DNA from: Flavobacterium sp. SH_e
Lineage (GTDB): Bacteria > Bacteroidota > Bacteroidia > Flavobacteriales > Flavobacteriaceae
Direction: 5' to 3'
Assembly (NCBI RefSeq): GCF_025717045.1
Contig: NZ_JAOVZN010000006.1
Span: 274,269 to 338,268, forward strand
Length of the DNA stretch: 64,000 bases
A program made the position numbers and the translations under genes. The notes under the pieces are model-generated. The model had not been told where the DNA came from. It ran no database searches and was given only the letters and a program-made list of their open reading frames with translations. Positions 26,844 through 34,973 of this stretch are shown here, one piece after another (position 1 is the stretch's first letter; each line of letters begins with the position of its first letter).

Positions 26844-28016
26844 TTAATTCGTTTTGTTTTTAGAACTAAAAGCCGTTAAAAGCAGATAACTTATAAAGCC
26901 AACTGATAGCGCTGAAACGGATGCTAAAATAAGACTTCCTACGATATATTGTGTAGCATTTTTTTGAATATCGTCGAGCGTAATCGAACTGTCCAAAACC
27001 AGTGGCGCATCGCTAGACACGAAAATACTCCCAACTTGCAGCGAAGCATAAATAATAAACGGAATAAAAGGCGGAAAACTTACGTTTGAAGTAAGGTAAG
27101 CAATGACTTTGTTGAGTCTGAATAGTGCAGCAAACGTAAAAAGCAATACGGTTTGAAATCCCCAGAAAGGTGAAAGCCCGATAAAAATACCAAGACCAAT
27201 GGCAGCCGATTTTTTAAAATTGGAATCGTTGCTTTCTAAAATATCTTCTAAAAAGAATTTTTTAAAACCTTTTTTTTTTGCTCGGCGAAAGAAATCCCGA
27301 GGTTTTATATACAGCAAAGCATTAGTTACCAAAACGGTATTTAAAATACTGATTCGGGTAAAATCTTGAAACGGACGGAAATGCGAAACTCTTTCCGCAG
27401 GATCATACAAAACCTGAATCGGAATATTTTTAACAACAATTCCTTTCCACGCTGCACGTACAATAACTTCGATTTCAAACTCAAATTTATTGGTATAAAA
27501 ACGTTTTGGAAGCAATCGAAGCGGATACAATCTAAATCCAGATTGTGTATCATCTAGTTTAATTCCAGTTTCAAACTTGAACCAGAAATTAGAAAACTTG
27601 TTTCCAAAACTGCTTTTTTTAGGAACATTTTCCTGAGTCATATTGCGGCTTCCAATTAAGAGAGCATTTGGCTCATCTTGAATTGCTTCCAAGAAAACAG
27701 GAATATCTGTAGCGAAATGCTGTCCGTCAGAATCGATTGTAATGGCATATTCAAAATCCAATTCTAGCGCTTTTCTAAATCCGTTTCTCAATGCTCGTCC
27801 TTTTCCTAAATTTTTAGGATGATGAATTTGAGTCAGCTGTGAATATGATTTTAGAATTTCGCTTGTAGAATCGGTTGAACCGTCATTGATAATAATGACA
27901 TTTGTGGTGAAATCTAAAATAGAATCCAGTACTTTTTTCAGCGTTTTTTGATTATTGTACGTAGGTACAATAACGCAAAAGTTGGTAGAACTAAGTAATT
28001 CTTGCTGTGATTTCAT
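26844..28016 (-). CDS. GT2 glycosyltransferase with C-terminal DUF2062 membrane domain
   Basis: 390 residues. The N-terminal GT-A domain (10-235) resembles dolichol-phosphate-mannose/glucose synthases: VIVPTYNNQKTLKKVLDSI, NDGSTDSTSE and TIDSDGQH (DxD region) are clear. From about 255 comes a DUF2062-type domain with about four membrane helices (GLGIFIGLSPFWGFQTVLL). GT2 enzymes of this kind occur in aryl-polyene clusters and may place a sugar or head group on a lipid-linked precursor. Flexirubins themselves are not known to me as glycosides, so its product here is open. It is 78 bases upstream of the exporter gene. Confidence 0.82.
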   Translation of the reverse strand: MKSQQELLSSTNFCVIVPTYNNQKTLKKVLDSILDFTTNVIIINDGSTDSTSEILKSYSQLTQIHHPKNLGKGRALRNGFRKALELDFEYAITIDSDGQHFATDIPVFLEAIQDEPNALLIGSRNMTQENVPKKSSFGNKFSNFWFKFETGIKLDDTQSGFRLYPLRLLPKRFYTNKFEFEIEVIVRAAWKGIVVKNIPIQVLYDPAERVSHFRPFQDFTRISILNTVLVTNALLYIKPRDFFRRAKKKGFKKFFLEDILESNDSNFKKSAAIGLGIFIGLSPFWGFQTVLLFTFAALFRLNKVIAYLTSNVSFPPFIPFIIYASLQVGSIFVSSDAPLVLDSSITLDDIQKNATQYIVGSLILASVSALSVGFISYLLLTAFSSKNKTN

Positions 28017-28032
28017 GAGACGATTTTTGAGC

Positions 28033-28518
28033 TTACTTTACAAATTGCTTCTCTTTTTCAGAGAAACTTTTAGATTGTAAAACAAAGTCTTTAAGATAAT
28101 CTTTCAAAGCGGCACCTTGCGATGCATAGTACGTCGTGATGAATTTTTTATCTTCTTTGATATTTTTCTTGTAGCCCGTAATGCCAGGAACATCTTCCTG
28201 AACACTTAGTCTGATCATTCGCATTTCTATATTGCTTGGATCGCTTTTTATGGTTGCTTCAAGTAATTTTGCACCTTCTTTAAAACGCTCCATTTTCTGA
28301 CCTAATTTCTTTTCGAATTTGGAATCTACTAAAATAGAAGCCGCTTTGTAGGCTACTAAAATTTTATCATCATTATTAGAAACTCCAGAAAGTTTTGTTA
28401 CAAAATCTTTGGCATTGGTTTCTGATTTTGCTACATCAGAATACATTTTGCGGATTGAAGCCAAATCTGGCGTTCCAGCAAAACTTACCCATAAAAGTAA
28501 TGTCAGTAACAGTTTCAT
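28033..28518 (-). CDS. Hypothetical exported protein of the pigment cluster
   Basis: 161 residues with a short signal peptide (about residues 1-15, LLLWVSFAG) and a helical, lysine-rich mature part. I recognise no domain. It lies between the dehydratase-like gene (two-base gap) and the glycosyltransferase gene (16-base gap), so it is certainly in the same transcript. Small conserved exported proteins of unknown role are usual in aryl-polyene clusters. Confidence 0.7.
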   Translation of the reverse strand: MKLLLTLLLWVSFAGTPDLASIRKMYSDVAKSETNAKDFVTKLSGVSNNDDKILVAYKAASILVDSKFEKKLGQKMERFKEGAKLLEATIKSDPSNIEMRMIRLSVQEDVPGITGYKKNIKEDKKFITTYYASQGAALKDYLKDFVLQSKSFSEKEKQFVK

Positions 28519-28520
28519 AA

Positions 28521-28892
28521 TTATATTTTTTTATACACATTGCTCAGTTTAAGAGCAGTAGTGTCGTTAAAGTAAGTCGTGTTTTTCACTTTTACTAAAT
28601 CGTCTTCAGTAGCTATAATATCTAGTTCTAATCGTAATTCTGGTGTAACCTCTGGATTAATCAGCGCCATGAATTTTACATTTGCCAAAGACTGGATCAT
28701 CAACGAACTTTTGGTAATAGATTCGGTAAGTTCTTTAATAATCTGAATCATACAAACACCAGGCATAATTGGATTTCCAGGGAAATGTCCTTTAAAAACC
28801 TCATGCTTAGCATTCACTAAAATGGTAATAATATATTTTGAATCAGATACTTTTTCTTCTGATAGTATTTTATAAAAATCTTCTAAAATCAT
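28521..28892 (-). CDS. FabZ/ApeI-like hotdog protein with His but not Glu of the dehydratase site
   Basis: 123 residues from the ATG at 28892; an upstream in-frame TTG at 28907 is less likely. The FabZ core reads KGHFPGNPIMPGVCMIQII: catalytic H36 of the HFPG motif is present, but the acidic residue expected five positions after PGV is Gln (Q50). The two other hotdog proteins of the cluster show the opposite pattern (Glu kept, HFPG lost). In type II aryl-polyene systems dehydration is done by a pair of unlike hotdog subunits (ApeI with ApeP), so I expect this one to supply His to such a pair. Its role is dehydration of 3-hydroxyacyl-ACP during polyene growth. Confidence 0.82.
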   Translation of the reverse strand: MILEDFYKILSEEKVSDSKYIITILVNAKHEVFKGHFPGNPIMPGVCMIQIIKELTESITKSSLMIQSLANVKFMALINPEVTPELRLELDIIATEDDLVKVKNTTYFNDTTALKLSNVYKKI

Positions 28893-28949
28893 ATTTTTAT
28901 TTTCCAAGCAAATTGGGAAATCCCTAAAATTATTATTCTGCTAATGCTT

Positions 28950-29540
28950 TTATTTTGTTTTGAATGTATAACTAATACCAAGTTGAAAAACCTGATTCAA
29001 AATTACTTGATCATAATAATAACCATCGTCAATTCCATCGTAGCCATAAATATCAATTAATCCTTGTTTAAGTCGAGCTTCAAAAGTTAAACCATTTGGC
29101 AAAGTATAACCAAGACCTCCAACAAATGAAAGATCAAAATCTTCGGGATTTGTATTCACATAATTATCACTAACTTTTAAATCTAAAGAAGGGCCAGCCA
29201 ATAGATGAAAGCCTCCACCACCAAAGTTAAATTTTGCAACCGCTCCAAGTGTTACATAATTCAACTCGTACTTTTCAGAATAATAACGGCCATCTTCAAA
29301 ATATCTTCCTTCATCACCTTGTCTTGAATAATTTATCTCTGGCTGAACCGAGAAAAATTTATTGAATTTAATATTTACCAATCCACCAATATAGAAATCA
29401 GTTTTAGAGCTATTATCATCAATATTGGTTAATGTTGATATATTCAAACCGCCTCTAAATCCTGGACTAGCTTTTACTTGTGCGTTACTTGATCCGATTC
29501 CGATCAATAAAACAAATGCAATTACAATATATTTTCTCAT
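28950..29540 (-). CDS. Outer-membrane beta-barrel protein (PorT-like)
   Basis: 196 residues. A signal peptide (1-20, GIGSSNAQ) precedes a small eight-strand-type barrel of alternating hydrophobic residues, starting with GFRGGLNISTLTN and ending with an aromatic strand (VFQLGISYTFKTK) as outer-membrane barrels do. It looks like the PorT/OmpW-size porin family of Bacteroidota. In the cluster it lies between the lipoprotein and the hotdog gene on the same strand. It may be the outer-membrane site of the pigment machinery or a neutral passenger; family is confident, role is not. Confidence 0.78.
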   Translation of the reverse strand: MRKYIVIAFVLLIGIGSSNAQVKASPGFRGGLNISTLTNIDDNSSKTDFYIGGLVNIKFNKFFSVQPEINYSRQGDEGRYFEDGRYYSEKYELNYVTLGAVAKFNFGGGGFHLLAGPSLDLKVSDNYVNTNPEDFDLSFVGGLGYTLPNGLTFEARLKQGLIDIYGYDGIDDGYYYDQVILNQVFQLGISYTFKTK

Positions 29541-29577
29541 TTCAAATTGATTTAAAGTTTATGATTAGTTTAATTTT

Positions 29578-30213
29578 TTATTCTGATTTTAGCTGCTGTA
29601 AATCGATTTTCAGCTTTATATTTTGATGAATTATTTGAATCTTTTCAGCAAAAATATTGTTTTCTGAACTGAAAAGCAGTGTAAATTTTTCTTTTGTTTT
29701 TGACGAATGAACGATCTTTTCTAATTTCTGATCTTTTTTGGAGATAAAAACGTAATTGTCTCGTTTACCATCTGCCGATTTATAAATGTCACTTGATTCG
29801 TTTTCAAATTGTTCCTGAATTTGATATTCTTTCTTCAAAAGCAGTCTAAAATCTTCTTTTAAAGTATTAATTAATATTTTTCGATCCAATTCTGAAACAA
29901 TAGAATTGACTTTAAAATCGGTTTCTGAAATTTCAAAATCCATTAATTTATTTCCAAATTCGGTTGTAAAAACAATTCGGTGCGTAGTGTCGTTTATTTT
30001 CTTGGCAATGAAAATTCCAGATAATTCATTTCCGTAAACACTGATATTGGTTTTATAAACATAATCGGTTTTTGAATCTGTGAAATACGGAACGGTATAA
30101 GATGTTTGATCTAATTTTTTAGGTGTGTAATTTTTTGTGACCGAGCCGCAAGAAATTAAAACAATTGCCAGAAAGCAATTAATTAGTAAAAACTGAATCG
30201 TCGATTTTTGCAT
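29578..30213 (-). CDS. Lipoprotein of the pigment cluster, LolB/DUF3261-like position
   Basis: 211 residues with a lipobox ending at C22 (VLISC) and a mature part rich in beta-strand patterns. I cannot name a domain with certainty. Its start overlaps the end of the LolA-like gene by 35 bases. Proteobacterial aryl-polyene clusters pair a LolA-like carrier with an outer-membrane lipoprotein, and this protein holds the same position. It could be the receptor that takes pigment from the LolA-like carrier, analogous to LolB; that is inference from context. Confidence 0.72.
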   Translation of the reverse strand: MQKSTIQFLLINCFLAIVLISCGSVTKNYTPKKLDQTSYTVPYFTDSKTDYVYKTNISVYGNELSGIFIAKKINDTTHRIVFTTEFGNKLMDFEISETDFKVNSIVSELDRKILINTLKEDFRLLLKKEYQIQEQFENESSDIYKSADGKRDNYVFISKKDQKLEKIVHSSKTKEKFTLLFSSENNIFAEKIQIIHQNIKLKIDLQQLKSE

Positions 30214-30805
30214 TGATCACTTTATTTTTAAGTACAATTCGAGTATAATCTTCAGATGATTCTAACAATTTTACCTGAACAACTGTTGCTTCTTCTTTGT
30301 CGAAAGTCAATTCGATTTGTTTGATGTATTTCTTAAGCGTCGCATCTTTCGGAATAAATTTCGCCAGATTCTGACCTTTTAATTTAAAGTACGAAATCGT
30401 AAATTCCTTATCGTCAAACATATTTCCGCTTACACTGCCAACAATCAATTTATTAATTCGGGCAAAGATTTTACTGTTTCCAATATCAACAGCGCTTTTC
30501 TTTCCTTCATCGTTGATCAGGATTTTTCCATTTTTGAAAGTAATGCTGTAATTGTACGGTTTTTTATATTGCCATTGCAAAAGTGCAGGTTCTTTAAAAA
30601 CCATTTTTCCTGAAGTTTCAATATCTTTCGAAAGAAAATCTAAATGCTTGTACTGAACAAAATCAGTAGTTAAAGTTTTGATTTTTTTGGCTACAACATT
30701 TACGTCTTGTTTGAAAGATGCAATTTCGGCATCGGTCATTTTTTGTTCCTGCGCGAACAAATTGCCTGAAATAAATAGAATGAGCAGTGCTATTTTAGTT
30801 TTCAT
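30179..30805 (-). CDS. LolA-like periplasmic carrier of the pigment cluster
   Basis: 208 residues with a signal peptide (1-18, GNLFAQ). The mature part follows the LolA pattern, with FVQYKHLDFLSKDIETSGKM near 45 and LLQWQYKKPYNYSITFKNGK near 80. LolA carries lipoproteins through the periplasm in a greasy half-barrel. A second copy inside an aryl-polyene cluster is usual and probably carries the finished pigment or an acyl intermediate to the outer membrane. Downstream it overlaps a lipoprotein gene by 35 bases. Confidence 0.85.
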   Translation of the reverse strand: MKTKIALLILFISGNLFAQEQKMTDAEIASFKQDVNVVAKKIKTLTTDFVQYKHLDFLSKDIETSGKMVFKEPALLQWQYKKPYNYSITFKNGKILINDEGKKSAVDIGNSKIFARINKLIVGSVSGNMFDDKEFTISYFKLKGQNLAKFIPKDATLKKYIKQIELTFDKEEATVVQVKLLESSEDYTRIVLKNKVINAKIDDSVFTN

Positions 30806-30833
30806 ATTTTATAATATTGTGCTTAATGTTTTT

Positions 30834-30916
30834 GCCACGAATTACACGAATTGCCACGAATTTTTTATTTAATAAGAATCCGTTTTTATCCGCGTCTTCG
30901 CGAAGGCGAATCTGTT
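30834..30916. repeat. Dispersed repeats, GCCACGAATT and TTTTATCCGCGTC types
   Basis: Two direct GCCACGAATT words (30834 and about 30853) are followed by two direct copies of TTTTATCCGCGTC flanking a short palindrome, TCTTCGCGAAGG. The second copy runs into the 3' end of the deacetylase gene and supplies its last codons and stop. Confidence 0.65.
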
Positions 30917-31702
30917 TTATCCGCGTCCAATTTCATAAGCATTAAGTTTCAGTAATTCTTCAACAGAAATCACTTCATAATTATTTTGCTGTAAAAATTG
31001 CAAAAACTGTTCCAGTACCAAAACAGAATGTTCTGCTGTATCATGCAAAAGTACAATTCCACCAGGAGAAACGCGTTTTTTAATTCGATTGAAAATTAAT
31101 TCCTGATTTTTGGTGCCTCCATCAAGAGAACGAATATTCCAGCCAATTGTTTTATGTCCAGTTACTTTTAAAGCTCTTCTGATCGAAGGTGTCGTAACTC
31201 CGTAAGGTGGACGAAAAAAGTTTATTTTTCTAGAAGTGAATTTTTCCAGAAGTGCGTCTGCTTTCTGAATTTCTTCAGTTATTTTTTTTGCATTATAGAA
31301 ATCAAAAAACTTAGAATGTGAATACGAATGATTTCCGACTAAATGACCTTCATCAATCACTTTTTGTAGAATTTCAGGATGCGTTTCGATGTTTTTTCCA
31401 ATACAGAAAAAGGTTGCTTTGGCGTTGTATTTTTTTAAAAGTTCTAAAACTTCCAAAGTATAAATGCTTGGGCCGTCATCAAAAGTAAGCGCAATTTTTT
31501 TTTCTGTTTCTAAAGGATTATTACAAAAAGCTTCTACATGATAATTGGAGGAAATGCGTGCAGAACCAAAAGCATTTATTCCAATCCAAAGTAGAATTAT
31601 AACAACAAACCACAGAAAATGAATTGCATTATACAGATTCAAAAGAAACAATAAAAGCAATAAAAAGATAAAAAACAGCGATATGTTTTTGTGCGTTATC
31701 AT
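30917..31702 (-). CDS. Polysaccharide deacetylase-family (NodB domain) membrane protein
   Basis: 261 residues. Two N-terminal membrane helices (8-23 and 27-46) are followed by a NodB domain with an intact metal site: TFDDGPS (D75, D76), HSYSH (H125, H129) and FRPPYG (164-169). Such enzymes remove N- or O-acetyl groups from carbohydrates in a zinc-dependent way. Its gene overlaps the preceding KS-like gene by four bases, so it is co-translated with pigment synthesis genes. It may deacylate a sugar-lipid intermediate made by the cluster's GT2 enzyme. Its last residues (EIGRG) are encoded by a dispersed repeat. Confidence 0.83.
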   Translation of the reverse strand: MITHKNISLFFIFLLLLLFLLNLYNAIHFLWFVVIILLWIGINAFGSARISSNYHVEAFCNNPLETEKKIALTFDDGPSIYTLEVLELLKKYNAKATFFCIGKNIETHPEILQKVIDEGHLVGNHSYSHSKFFDFYNAKKITEEIQKADALLEKFTSRKINFFRPPYGVTTPSIRRALKVTGHKTIGWNIRSLDGGTKNQELIFNRIKKRVSPGGIVLLHDTAEHSVLVLEQFLQFLQQNNYEVISVEELLKLNAYEIGRG

Positions 31703-32763
31703 TTTGACAGCAACGTAAAACTATGGTTTTTTCCGTTTAATTGGTTGTATAATAAAATCGTTTTGTAATCTGATTTTTCGACAGCATTTACTTTTGCAAT
31801 TTCAGGAATTTCTTGAGTTTTCAATATTTTAGAAGCCATCCAAAAAGCAAAAGCCGAAGCTGTATCGTATTCGCCGCTCAAATGTTTGTAATATAAAACA
31901 GGAGTTTGGGCAAACGACTTTTCAGCAAGATTTCTATAATAATTTTCAAAATCAGCATTTCCGTCAAAACCTAAAATTATGGCATCAATAGCTGAAATTT
32001 CTAAATGATTCGATTTTAAGAAAGAAATAATCGCTGCTTCAACTTCATTTTCTTCCAAAGTATTTACAATAGAAACGTCTAGAAGTTCGGCATAAGTGTT
32101 TTCTTTTCTTTCGTTTTCTAAAACAAAAAAACTAGCGCCTTCGCCATAAACAGCTCCACTTGTTGTAGAATTTAAAACATCGTAAGGAGCAGAGTTGTCT
32201 GCTTTAATACGGCCGTTTAATTTAAAAAGCGAAGTGGTATAATCTCCATTTTCGTCAACGCCGCCTACTAAAATTGAATTGGCTTCGTCTTCTTCAATCT
32301 GCATTTTAGCATCAATAAGAGCCGATTCAAAAGAAACCGCTCCATTCACGTAAGTAAAATTATAACCTTTACATTGCTGTAAAAGTGCAATTTGAGCACC
32401 AACTGTATTGTGAGTAGATTGAATAAAAGAAGTCGGAGTTAAAAACTCTTCGTTATTATCTAAAATGCTTTTCAGGAATTTTTCAGAATCTTCAATACAT
32501 CCTAAACCAGTTCCTGTAATAATTGCATCTACGCTTTCAACATTCGCATCTTTCATGGCCAAAGCTGAAGCTACGATTCCATTTTTTACACCTTTTGCCA
32601 TGCGTCGGCTTGCAGCAGGCGAAATATATTCTTTGTATGCTGGCGGAACAATTGCCAGTACATTTTCGTCATGATTTACAACAGCCTCTTCCAAAAAAAC
32701 AGTATCAAATGTTTTTTGAGTCGAAATACAGCCTACTCCATTTATATATGTTCTTTTTGTCAT
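31699..32763 (-). CDS. Chain-length-factor-like beta-ketoacyl synthase (no catalytic residues)
   Basis: 354 residues with a thiolase-fold KS, but the active site is gone. Where active KSs have a Cys nucleophile this one reads TYVNGAVSFESAL, the first His region reads ILGFDGNADFE, and the second reads KHLSGEYDTASAF. Cys, His and His are therefore all replaced. It directly follows (one-base overlap) an intact KS. An intact KS next to a dead KS is the arrangement of type II PKS KS/chain-length-factor dimers and of ApeO:ApeC in aryl-polyene synthesis. It probably measures polyene length. Confidence 0.88.
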   Translation of the reverse strand: MTKRTYINGVGCISTQKTFDTVFLEEAVVNHDENVLAIVPPAYKEYISPAASRRMAKGVKNGIVASALAMKDANVESVDAIITGTGLGCIEDSEKFLKSILDNNEEFLTPTSFIQSTHNTVGAQIALLQQCKGYNFTYVNGAVSFESALIDAKMQIEEDEANSILVGGVDENGDYTTSLFKLNGRIKADNSAPYDVLNSTTSGAVYGEGASFFVLENERKENTYAELLDVSIVNTLEENEVEAAIISFLKSNHLEISAIDAIILGFDGNADFENYYRNLAEKSFAQTPVLYYKHLSGEYDTASAFAFWMASKILKTQEIPEIAKVNAVEKSDYKTILLYNQLNGKNHSFTLLSK

Positions 32764-33962
32764 TAGCTTTTTGAAAATATAAGAGTTGAACAGTTACCTC
32801 CAAATCCGAAAGAGTTGGATAAAACGTGTTCGATGTTTTTATTTTTTAAAGTTGTTTGCGGTTTCAAATCAAATTCTTCCATCGGAATGTCAAAATTTAA
32901 GTTTGGATAAACCACATTATTTTGAATTGCCAAAACACTGTAAACGGCTTCAATCGCAGCAGCTGCCGCTAAAGTATGTCCCGTAAAAGGTTTTGTAGAA
33001 CTAAAATCTGGAACTTTTTCATCTTTGTAAATTCTTTTCAAAGCTCTTCCTTCAGACAAATCATTATTTGGCGTTGCGGTTCCGTGAACGTTGATGTAAT
33101 CAATTTCAGAAGGTTTTAAACCCGAAACATCAAACGCTTTTTTCATCGCCAAATAGGCGCCGTCTCCATTTTCTGAAGAAGCCGTTTGGTGAAAAGCATC
33201 GTTTGCATTTCCGTAACCAGAAACTCTTGCCAATACTTTTTTATTTTGCTTTTCAACAATTTCATCCGATTCTAAAACCAAAAAAGCGGCAGCTTCTCCA
33301 AGATTTAATCCTTTTCTGGTGTTGTCAAAAGGTTTGTTGTAATCGTCAGATAAAATCATCAAAGTCTTAAATCCGTTGATGGTGAATTTTGCCAAAGCAT
33401 CGGCTCCGCCAACAATTACGCGATCTAGTTTTCCCGTTTTGATCAATCTTGCACCTAACATAATCGAATTGGCTGCAGACGAACAAGCGGTGCTTATGGT
33501 TGTCACCATTCCTTTTAAACCTAATTCCTCAGCAATTTTTTCGGCAACATCTCCGCCATCGTGGCAAGTGATGTATTTGGTCAATTCTGGTTTTTCGAAA
33601 TAATCGTAATAATGTCTTTCCGTCATGTCCATTCCGCCCACGCTTGTAGCCGAAATAAGTCCCGTTCTAAATTCATTTATATCGGTAATGTTAGCATTTT
33701 CAACAGCTTGTTTTGCTGCCAAAGTGCCAATCATAGCGGTTCTGGAAAAATTATTATCCTCATTTAGTTTCAGTTCATCGATAAGATCTTCATTGGTTTT
33801 TTTTATTTCACCAACTTTGATAACATCTGCGTGAACAGTCGAAATATTTTGAATACGAGAAATGCCGATTTTGTTTTCAGTCAGTGAAATGTAATTTTCC
33901 TCAACCGAATTACCAATCGCAGAGATAATTCCCATTCCCGTTATTGCAACACCTCTTGCCAT
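32763..33962 (-). CDS. Beta-ketoacyl-ACP synthase, main elongating KS (KS-alpha)
   Basis: 399 residues with an intact Cys-His-His site: C160 in STACSSAANS, H293 in NVHGTATPNND, K324 in STKPFTGH and H329. It performs decarboxylative condensation of malonyl-ACP with the growing aryl-polyene chain. It overlaps by one base with the inactive KS-like gene, so the pair probably forms a heterodimer. A promoter-region repeat (33963-34092) separates it from the upstream ACP gene. Confidence 0.92.
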   Translation of the reverse strand: MARGVAITGMGIISAIGNSVEENYISLTENKIGISRIQNISTVHADVIKVGEIKKTNEDLIDELKLNEDNNFSRTAMIGTLAAKQAVENANITDINEFRTGLISATSVGGMDMTERHYYDYFEKPELTKYITCHDGGDVAEKIAEELGLKGMVTTISTACSSAANSIMLGARLIKTGKLDRVIVGGADALAKFTINGFKTLMILSDDYNKPFDNTRKGLNLGEAAAFLVLESDEIVEKQNKKVLARVSGYGNANDAFHQTASSENGDGAYLAMKKAFDVSGLKPSEIDYINVHGTATPNNDLSEGRALKRIYKDEKVPDFSSTKPFTGHTLAAAAAIEAVYSVLAIQNNVVYPNLNFDIPMEEFDLKPQTTLKNKNIEHVLSNSFGFGGNCSTLIFSKS

Positions 33963-34092
33963 TTTAGATTTATGATTTTAGATTTTAGATTCTTAGAACT
34001 TTGTCAAAGTTTAAAACTTTGACAAAGTTGTGGATTTTCAGATTTTTAGTAAGATTTTCAGCAATCTAAAATCTGCAATCTACAATCTATAA
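33963..34092. repeat. Composite inverted repeat with a perfect 16-bp palindrome
   Basis: AACTTTGTCAAAGTTT (33997-34012) and AAACTTTGACAAAGTT (34014-34029) are perfect reverse complements one base apart. Outside them lie TTTAGATTTTAGATT-type and AATCTAAAATCTGCAATC-type words that also pair. The element fills the whole gap between the ACP gene and the main KS gene. Confidence 0.78.
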
Positions 34093-34350
34093 TTATTTTG
34101 TTCTATTTGCGCTGATATAAGCCGCCATAGTTTCGATTGACTGGAAAATAGCTTTTCCTTCTTTCGGATCTACTAATTTAATTCCGTAATCTTTATCTAA
34201 AATCACGATCAATTCAAGTGCATCAATCGAGTCTAAACCTAAACCGTCTCCAAACAATGGGTCGTTATCAGCAATATCTTCTACTGCAATATCTTCAAGG
34301 TTTAAAGTTGTTATGATTTTATTTTTTAATTCTTCTTTTAATGCTTCCAT
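34093..34350 (-). CDS. Acyl carrier protein, first of two in the cluster
   Basis: 85 residues with the phosphopantetheine site GLGLDSIDALEL (Ser at 41). It would carry the growing chain as a thioester on the prosthetic arm added by a holo-ACP synthase. It sits between the half-size KS-like gene (two-base gap) and the main KS/CLF pair, so it is the most likely carrier for aryl-polyene extension. The other ACP in the cluster, at 45277, is only distantly similar. Confidence 0.93.
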   Translation of the reverse strand: MEALKEELKNKIITTLNLEDIAVEDIADNDPLFGDGLGLDSIDALELIVILDKDYGIKLVDPKEGKAIFQSIETMAAYISANRTK

Positions 34351-34352
34351 GA

Positions 34353-34970
34353 TTATTTATTGTATAATGTATTGATAGTCTCGTTTGTATATTTTGCATT
34401 TTCTTCTGTACTAATTGTACATAAAAAAGCTTTATAATTGTCGTTAAAATATTCTACCCAACCGCACAAAACTACATCTGCTTTATTCGTATTCAGAAGA
34501 ATATTCGAATAATTGGACATAAATTCGGTGTTAAAGGTGTCAAATATAAAGAAAGAATTTTCACTTTTCAGCTGATGACGTATACTTATTTCGCCCAAAC
34601 AAATATTTGGCAGCGTATAAACAAAGACCGCCGGACTCGGATAATAGTTTTCTTTATCTGAAATCGACTCCTGATATTTTACGTCGGTATCTAAACTTGA
34701 TGATTTATTGGCCAAAACCAAAGCGATATTATTTTCCTGCTCTGTTGAGGTAATCGGGCTCAAAAGCAATTCTGAACCTAAAAAAGCCAGTTTGCTCAAA
34801 GCATCCATTTTGAAAAATTTTGGATACTGCATTCCAAAACTACGATAGGATTGTTTGGAGAAATCGGCAAAATCGGTTGGTTCAATTTTGAATGCAGAAG
34901 TTCCGTTCAAAACAATTTCGTTGTTTTGGATGGTGATGTAAGATTGTATGTAGGTTTTGTTTTGAGTCAT
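34353..34970 (-). CDS. Half-size beta-ketoacyl-synthase-like protein without active site
   Basis: 205 residues. The segment SPAVFVYTLPNICLGEISIR (about 112-131) matches the region just ahead of the nucleophile in ketosynthases, but the following stretch reads SENSFFIFDTF with no cysteine, and the protein ends where the second half of a KS would begin. It is therefore an N-terminal KS-like half. Databases often label such proteins 3-oxoacyl-ACP synthase. Its place two bases before the ACP gene and its preserved frame argue for a retained structural role rather than a decaying pseudogene. Confidence 0.75.
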   Translation of the reverse strand: MTQNKTYIQSYITIQNNEIVLNGTSAFKIEPTDFADFSKQSYRSFGMQYPKFFKMDALSKLAFLGSELLLSPITSTEQENNIALVLANKSSSLDTDVKYQESISDKENYYPSPAVFVYTLPNICLGEISIRHQLKSENSFFIFDTFNTEFMSNYSNILLNTNKADVVLCGWVEYFNDNYKAFLCTISTEENAKYTNETINTLYNK

Positions 34971-34973
34971 TTT

